A stretch of 5,099 nucleotides of DNA from Flavobacteriales bacterium (GTDB taxonomy: Bacteria; Bacteroidota; Bacteroidia; Flavobacteriales_D; SKUL01): contig SKUL01000124.1 in NCBI GenBank assembly GCA_007129985.1, positions 1-5,099 on the forward strand, read 5' to 3'. Both the position numbers and the translations under genes were made by a program. Below are positions 1 to 3,209 of this stretch, one piece after another. The notes below the pieces were generated by a model. The model did not search any database. It saw only the letters and a program-made list of their open reading frames with translations, and had not been told where the DNA came from. The first letter of the stretch is position 1, and each line of letters starts with the position of its first letter.

Positions 1-35
1 GCACCGGGAGGTCCGAACAATACAATGTTTAACAT
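1..35 (-). CDS. adk: Adenylate kinase, N-terminal fragment (cut by window edge)
   Basis: Only the first eleven complete codons and two bases of the twelfth are present: ATG at 35 reading MLNIVLFGPPG, followed by GC, which must encode Ala. This is the start of the adenylate kinase P-loop (the family reads GPPGAGKGT), which binds the phosphates of ATP. Adenylate kinase interconverts ATP plus AMP with two ADP in the cytoplasm. The gene lies 9 bp downstream of hpt on the same strand, an arrangement seen in other Bacteroidota, so the two are probably co-transcribed. The 9-bp gap has no Shine-Dalgarno sequence, as is common in this phylum. The remainder of the gene is outside the window. Another P-loop NTPase is possible from so few residues, but the exact start and the hpt neighbour make adk much the best reading. 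Confidence 0.85.
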   Translation of the reverse strand, partial: MLNIVLFGPPG

Positions 36-44
36 AGCGATGGT

Positions 45-584
45 TTATTCTGTGATTTTGTAAATATGCTTCAGGTTGCGCCCCAGTCCGTCGTAGTCGA
101 GTCCGTAGCCCACCAGAAAATCGTTGGGCACGCGCAGGGCTGCGTATTCAATGGGAATGTTGCGGGTGTAGGCATTGGGCTTAAACAGCAATGTGCAGAT
201 GTGGATGCTTGCCGGGCGCTGTGTTTTGAGGCTTTCCACAAGGTGCTCAATGGTGTTGCCGGTATCTACAATGTCTTCCACAATTACCACCGTGCGGTCT
301 TTGATGTTTTCACCCAGACCTACGAGTTGCTTCACCTGTCCGGTGCTGCTGGTTCCCTCGTAGGAGGCCACTTTTACAAAAGACACTTCGCAGGGAATGT
401 GAACGTGCTTCAACAGGTCGCCCAAAAACATAAATGCGCCGTTGAGCACACCCACAAAGAGGGGGTTGGTTCCTTCGAGGTCGCGGTTGATGGCTGCGGC
501 AACTTCGCGCACCGCCTTGTTAATCGCATCGTCGGAAATGTGAATGGCAAAAGTGCGGTCGTGCAGTTGTACGGTGTTTGTCAC
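45..584 (-). CDS. hpt: Hypoxanthine phosphoribosyltransferase
   Basis: A 179-residue cytoplasmic purine-salvage enzyme that joins hypoxanthine (and usually guanine) to PRPP, giving IMP or GMP. Its length is normal for bacterial HPRT. Visible motifs in order: the LNGAFMF loop at 47-53, the flexible active-site loop around SYEGTSSTGQ (74-83), the PRPP-binding signature VVIVEDIVDTGNT at 99-111 with the acidic pair E103-D104, the purine-contacting Lys in LLFKP (K135), and the C-terminal FLVGYGLDYDGLGRN segment (156-170). The start is GTG at 584; an in-frame TAA lies only 9 bases upstream, no ATG is available, and the N-terminus QLHDRTF aligns with the usual beginning of the family, so GTG is the likely start. 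It precedes adk by 9 bp and is divergent from the tRNA-Leu gene. Base composition is GC-rich like the other core genes here. Confidence 0.96.
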   Translation of the reverse strand: MTNTVQLHDRTFAIHISDDAINKAVREVAAAINRDLEGTNPLFVGVLNGAFMFLGDLLKHVHIPCEVSFVKVASYEGTSSTGQVKQLVGLGENIKDRTVVIVEDIVDTGNTIEHLVESLKTQRPASIHICTLLFKPNAYTRNIPIEYAALRVPNDFLVGYGLDYDGLGRNLKHIYKITE

Positions 585-602
585 GAAGCTGAATTAAGGC
601 TG

Positions 603-610
603 CGAAGGTA
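603..610 (-). promoter_or_regulatory. Possible -7 element for hpt-adk
   Basis: The minus strand reads TACCTTCG, one mismatch from the Bacteroidota -7 consensus TAnnTTTG, and it ends 19 bp before the hpt GTG. That would give a leader of roughly a dozen bases. No convincing -33 TTTG is seen at the expected distance, so this is a tentative call. Confidence 0.35.
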
Positions 611-678
611 GTTATTTTTGGCCGTGTTGAGCGGAGATAGGGCAGTCACAACAACCGATGCTTTTACACCGAAAATAT

Positions 679-686
679 TACCTTTG
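679..686 (+). promoter_or_regulatory. -7 promoter element of tRNA-Leu
   Basis: TACCTTTG matches the Bacteroidota -7 consensus TAnnTTTG exactly and sits 12 bp before the first base of the mature tRNA, the right distance for a short 5' leader. No clear -33 TTG is present about 19 bp upstream. Together with the hpt element it makes the 114-bp gap between hpt and the tRNA a divergent promoter region. Confidence 0.5.
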
Positions 687-698
687 GCCGCCTTTCTT

Positions 699-783
699 GC
701 CCGGATGGTGGAATAGGTAGACACGCAGGACTTAAAATCCTGTGGCCATTGCGGCCGTGCGGGTTCGATTCCCGCTCCGGGTA
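699..783 (+). tRNA. tRNA-Leu (anticodon UAA)
   Basis: An 85-base class II tRNA. The acceptor stem pairs GCCCGGA (699-705) with TCCGGGT (776-782), the outermost pair being G-U, and A783 is the discriminator. The anticodon stem is CAGGA/TCCTG (726-730 with 738-742) around the seven-base loop CTTAAAA, giving anticodon TAA at 733-735, which reads leucine codons UUA and UUG. A long variable arm with GGCC/GGCC pairing (743-758) is the hallmark of tRNA-Leu. The T stem GCGGG/CCCGC (759-763 with 771-775) encloses TTCGATT. CCA is not encoded: the next bases are C and then seven T (785-791), which may help end transcription. The 3' part of this gene is repeated at 2582-2608, marking it as an integration site. 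Confidence 0.97.
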
Positions 784-789
784 CTTTTT
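763..789 (+). repeat. Direct repeat copy 1: att-like site inside the tRNA-Leu 3' end
   Basis: Twenty-seven bases identical to 2582-2608 in the same orientation. This copy begins at the last T-stem base (G763), covers the T loop, the 3' T-stem strand, the 3' acceptor strand and discriminator A783, and runs 6 bases beyond the tRNA (CTTTTT). Identity stops sharply at both ends (762 G against 2581 A; 790 T against 2609 C). A repeat from the T loop to just past the tRNA end is the usual form of an attachment core used by tyrosine recombinases. Confidence 0.88.
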
Positions 790-856
790 TTGATTCTCGA
801 AAGACGAGTTGAACCCAGATTGGTGACTGAGCGCCCCATACTATTCGATGGATTTC

Positions 857-2386
857 CTAAAAAGGTTTGAAAATTGTCTCTGGCCTTTCCGACTTTAGTC
901 GCGCATAGAATTCAATAGCGTACCGGTCAGTCATTGAAGCAATGTAGTCGCAAATAACTCTTCGTCGACAGGCTTTCTTTTTCATCTTTGATAACACTTC
1001 TTGAACGTCATCAGGTAGCAGTTTCTCGCCTACACCTTTCTTTTCCAGTGATTCAAATATAGTTTTCACAATTTCTTTTCCTCTGTACTCTGCTATTTTT
1101 AGCCGTGGAGAGTCTATCAGCCAGAGAAATGTAAATTGCTTCAGTATTTCGACTTTTATACGCATGTCTCTACTCAACCGAACAGTCGAAAGCGCGAGGT
1201 TCTCGATATTAGGTTCAAATTCGATTGAGCGAATGGCTCGGCCTATCCAACCTGAAGTCGCCGACAATCTGTGTTGTCCATTGTTTTGAACCTCTTGGGC
1301 ACCGATGTAAAGCGTTTCAAAAAGATATTTGAACATCTTTTTCATCTCGGTTCCGTCAGATATTTGGGTTAGTTCATCAAACTGCTGTTGTGGGAGCATC
1401 AAAAGAACGAACAACTCTTGTAGTTTTTCATGAATTTCTCTCTCACTCAAATCACCTCGCCTACCATCCTTTATTAAGGCCTGGTTCACTTTTGTTCTAA
1501 TACCATTCCGAATTTCTTTTTTCGGAAAAAGTACATCTAAAGGGCTTATGAATTTGGCTTTCAGTGCGTCCTCTAGGTCAAAAGAGCTGTATGCAATGTC
1601 ATCAGCGATGTCCATTATCTGACATTCAATTGTCTTGAAATTCCCTGGCTCAGCCACCCCATATGGGTCCACATTGTTTTTAATTTCAAAAACCCTCTGC
1701 GCATCACATTGATAGTAGCCCTTGTAAGGTCTTATGTTTCTTTTTAATGCGGATTTTCTCGGGTTTTCCTCTTTCATTCTCTTCAATCTGGCATGAGTGT
1801 CAAAGGGGATTTCCTTGTCATACTTCAAAATAGCCGCTAATGTGCGCGCACAAAGGTTCAATCCAATTCTCTCGTCATCTTTGACCGATGGTCCAATGTC
1901 AGTAATGAACTTCTTTTCTAAGACAGATAAGATTCTAAAAGTTTGAGCATTCCCTTCAAAACCTCCGAAATCGACCATGAGTTCATCTAGAATTTCTTCG
2001 CCCTGATGCCCAAAAGGTGGGTGCCCAAGGTCGTGCGCTAGAGCAGCTAAGCTCACTAAGTCTTCATCAATGTCTAGCCCATTGGACGCAACGTTCTCTT
2101 GGGCCATATCATCAACTCCAACAGTACAGGTCGCATTAATTCGTCGAGCTATTGCTCGCGCAATCTGCGCAACTTCTAGTGAATGTGTAAGCCGATTTCT
2201 GAAGAAGTCATTTTCTATTCCTGGAAATAACTGTGTTTTTCCCTGTAGCCTTCTGAAAGACGGTGAATGTAATATGCGGGCATAATCTCGACTGAACTGA
2301 CTGCGATAGAGTTCTGGCTCTAAGTCCGACTCGGGTTCCGTTTGTGCTCTCTTGAAGTCGAGTTCTTTGTAAAATGACAAAGGCAC
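857..2386 (-). CDS. dgt: dGTP triphosphohydrolase-like HD-domain protein
   Basis: A 509-residue cytoplasmic protein of the dGTPase family, close in length to E. coli Dgt (about 505). Family members hydrolyse dGTP, sometimes other dNTPs, to the deoxynucleoside and triphosphate. The N-terminus has the conserved SPSFRRLQGKTQLFP segment (41-55) followed by RNRLTHSLEVAQ (63-74). The HD metal ligands are all present: H68, H118-D119 within AHDLGHPPFGH (117-127), and the distal Asp in DIADDIAYS (259-267, D262 or D263). FEGNAQTFR (143-151) is also typical. The start is GTG at 2386, whose G is also the last base of the upstream small ORF's TAG stop; there is no in-frame ATG before the upstream stop at 2404. 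It ends at TAG, 73 bp short of the tRNA and convergent with it. Its AT-rich composition and position between the tRNA repeats indicate acquisition. The specific substrate and any antiphage role are inference. Confidence 0.93.
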   Translation of the reverse strand: MPLSFYKELDFKRAQTEPESDLEPELYRSQFSRDYARILHSPSFRRLQGKTQLFPGIENDFFRNRLTHSLEVAQIARAIARRINATCTVGVDDMAQENVASNGLDIDEDLVSLAALAHDLGHPPFGHQGEEILDELMVDFGGFEGNAQTFRILSVLEKKFITDIGPSVKDDERIGLNLCARTLAAILKYDKEIPFDTHARLKRMKEENPRKSALKRNIRPYKGYYQCDAQRVFEIKNNVDPYGVAEPGNFKTIECQIMDIADDIAYSSFDLEDALKAKFISPLDVLFPKKEIRNGIRTKVNQALIKDGRRGDLSEREIHEKLQELFVLLMLPQQQFDELTQISDGTEMKKMFKYLFETLYIGAQEVQNNGQHRLSATSGWIGRAIRSIEFEPNIENLALSTVRLSRDMRIKVEILKQFTFLWLIDSPRLKIAEYRGKEIVKTIFESLEKKGVGEKLLPDDVQEVLSKMKKKACRRRVICDYIASMTDRYAIEFYARLKSERPETIFKPF

Positions 2387-2523
2387 TACTTTTTTGATAC
2401 CTTAATAGTCAGGCTCCCACCACTTTTTGACCTGACAACATATTTCTTGATCTCTTTGGGTAAGTATGCCTTTTTCATAGCAATATTCCTTACTGCCTCC
2501 AATGTTTTACCTGATTTGTCCAT
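2386..2523 (-). CDS. Small basic protein of unknown function, coupled to dgt
   Basis: A 45-codon ORF running from ATG at 2523 to TAG at 2388-2386. It starts MDKSGKTLEAVRNIAMKK and ends SLTIKVSKK. I do not recognise the family. It has 11 Lys and 2 Arg against 3 acidic residues, so it is strongly basic, with a probable helix (about residues 5-20), a YLPKEIKKY segment, and a possible C-terminal strand (SLTIKVS). There is no signal peptide or membrane segment. Support for it being real: the stop shares a base with the dgt start (TAGTG), which suggests translational coupling; a -7 promoter element lies 22 bp upstream of its ATG, preceded by an A-rich leader; and no other in-frame ATG lies between the upstream stop (2568-2566) and its start. 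It could be a regulator or partner of the dGTPase, a nucleic-acid-binding peptide, or only a leader peptide that sets dgt translation. Confidence 0.6.
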   Translation of the reverse strand: MDKSGKTLEAVRNIAMKKAYLPKEIKKYVVRSKSGGSLTIKVSKK

Positions 2524-2545
2524 CGTGTCGTGTTTTTTGCCTTTA

Positions 2546-2553
2546 CAAATATA
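2546..2553 (-). promoter_or_regulatory. -7 promoter element for the small ORF-dgt operon
   Basis: The minus strand reads TATATTTG, an exact match to the Bacteroidota -7 consensus TAnnTTTG, ending 22 bp before the small ORF's ATG. A TTTTGAC motif lies upstream but with only 13 bp of spacing, shorter than the usual 19 or so, so the -33 part is weak. The element lies 29 bp inside the right repeat, so the islet carries its own promoter and its expression should not depend on the insertion site. Confidence 0.5.
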
Positions 2554-2581
2554 CGGACATCTTGGTCAAAACTACGGAAAA

Positions 2582-2608
2582 GTTCGATTCCCGCTCCGGG
2601 TACTTTTT
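2582..2608 (+). repeat. Direct repeat copy 2: displaced tRNA-Leu 3' end (distal att-like site)
   Basis: Twenty-seven bases identical to 763-789: the T loop, 3' T-stem strand, 3' acceptor strand, discriminator and CTTTTT of tRNA-Leu, without the rest of the tRNA. The bases before it (ACGGAAAA) have no tRNA character, so this is a fragment and not a second or decayed whole tRNA gene. It marks the far border of the AT-rich islet; GC content rises directly after it, on the side of the DUF5606 gene. Confidence 0.88.
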
Positions 2609-2663
2609 CAAACCAAGGTTAGGAGGTCTCCACTCAAGGAGCCCCGGCCGGGTTGAAAGCCAA

Positions 2664-3158
2664 TCAGTCTTCCTTCTTCTTTTTGGCCTTGGTTTTGGCC
2701 TTTTTCTCTGGGGCTTTGGCTTCCGTTGCTTCTTCCTGAGCGCTTTCTTCGGGAGTTGCGTCTTCCTCACCGGTTTTGTCGTCAATGAGTCCGGCGGCTA
2801 CAAGCAGGTTGTACCACTTGAAGAGTTTCTTCAAATCTGAGTTGTACACGCGGCTCTCGTCGAAATCGGGAACAATGGCGCGGAGGGTTTCCGACATCCA
2901 TTCGGGGCTGTGGTCGCTGGTAGGGGTTTCCTTCTCTTCAAAATGCTTCCACATCTTCACAAACACATCCACGAGCGGAACATCATCGGTGGTGGTGAAA
3001 ATGCTGATGTCAGATAGCGCGCTTACCTTGTCGTTCGTCCTTACCGGAATGCGTTTGCTGTCCGTGAGCGATTCGGCGATGAGACCGTTTTTCGACCTTC
3101 CTACCACTTTGTACAATCCGGGTTTTCCGGCTACGCTGATGATGATGCTTAAATCCAT
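2664..3158 (-). CDS. DUF5606 family protein with charged low-complexity tail
   Basis: A 164-residue soluble protein. The N-terminal 60 or so residues (MDLSIIISVAGKPGLYKVVG, then NGLIAESL, KRIPV, DKVSALSDISIF) match what I know of the DUF5606 domain, found mainly in Bacteroidota and without an assigned function. Residues 60-125 are probably helical (DVFVKMWKHF, then SDLKKLFKWYNLLVAAGLI). The last 35 residues are a low-complexity tail: acidic and Ala/Glu-rich first (130-148), then nearly all Lys and Ala (150-162), ending KED. No signal peptide or membrane segment is seen. The start is ATG at 3158, 22 bp from a well-formed promoter, and it lies 34 bp downstream of the protease gene on the same strand. 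Its composition matches the chromosome, so it belongs to the native background beside the islet. Function is unknown. Confidence 0.85.
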   Translation of the reverse strand: MDLSIIISVAGKPGLYKVVGRSKNGLIAESLTDSKRIPVRTNDKVSALSDISIFTTTDDVPLVDVFVKMWKHFEEKETPTSDHSPEWMSETLRAIVPDFDESRVYNSDLKKLFKWYNLLVAAGLIDDKTGEEDATPEESAQEEATEAKAPEKKAKTKAKKKKED

Positions 3159-3179
3159 GTTGGTGTGTTAAAAGTGGTG

Positions 3180-3209
3180 CAAAAGTAAAAATCTACCTCT
3201 CAGCAGCAA
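3180..3209 (-). promoter_or_regulatory. Promoter of the DUF5606 gene
   Basis: On the minus strand, TTG at 3209-3207 is followed after 19 bp by TACTTTTG at 3187-3180, fitting the Bacteroidota -33/-7 pattern (TTTG or TTG, about 19 bp, TAnnTTTG). The -7 element ends 22 bp before the ATG at 3158. The -33 part lies inside the last codons of the protease gene, so the DUF5606 gene can be transcribed independently of its upstream neighbour. Confidence 0.65.

Larger units (their letters stand above)
763..2608. mobile_element. Putative tRNA-Leu-integrated islet (about 1.82 kb) carrying a small ORF and dgt
   Basis: The segment is bracketed by the 27-bp direct repeat, one copy of which is the 3' end of the intact tRNA-Leu. 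One repeat plus the interior is 1,819 bp, the expected size of an excised circle. Its composition differs from both flanks: hand counts give 20/60 G+C at 1021-1080, 20/60 at 1321-1380 and 23/60 at 1921-1980, against 35/60 at 481-540, 33/60 at 4381-4440 and 29/60 at 4681-4740. It holds only a 45-codon ORF and a dGTPase-like gene, with no integrase, transposase, relaxase or replication gene, and no terminal inverted repeats. The most likely explanation is site-specific integration with recombinase supplied in trans or since lost. A chance tRNA-fragment duplication is less likely given the composition shift at the same borders. Confidence 0.75.

Noticed and set aside
66..611. Long plus-strand ORF opposite hpt
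   Set aside because: It is an antisense shadow of the certain hpt gene; its protein shows no recognisable family.
796..808. Hairpin CTCG-AAAGA-CGAG between dgt and tRNA-Leu as a dgt terminator
   Set aside because: The stem is only 4 bp, and on the dgt strand it is followed by A residues, not T. The T-run beside it belongs to the tRNA side.
2582..2608. Second, decayed tRNA-Leu gene
   Set aside because: Only the T loop and sequence 3' of it match; nothing upstream resembles a D arm, anticodon arm or 5' acceptor strand. A displaced 3' end fits better.
763..2608. Transposon or insertion sequence carrying dgt
   Set aside because: There are no terminal inverted repeats and no transposase, and a 27-bp duplication of tRNA 3' sequence is far longer than usual target-site duplications.
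2611..2652. Small inverted repeats (AACC/GGTT, GGAG/CTCC, CCCGGCCGGG) downstream of the DUF5606 gene as a terminator
   Set aside because: Stems are short with loops of 0-6 bases and compete with each other, and none is directly followed by a T-run on the minus strand. The region may end transcription, but I cannot support a specific terminator.
2543..2785. 80-codon minus-strand ORF, very rich in Lys, Arg and Pro
   Set aside because: It is an out-of-frame reading of the Lys/Ala tail of the DUF5606 gene and then runs across the direct repeat into the islet. Its composition is explained by the overlap, and it has no supporting start signal.
2447..2840. Plus-strand ORFs of 69 and 112 codons crossing the distal repeat
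   Set aside because: They are antisense to the small ORF upstream of dgt and to the DUF5606 tail, join islet and chromosome sequence, and have no recognisable domain or promoter.
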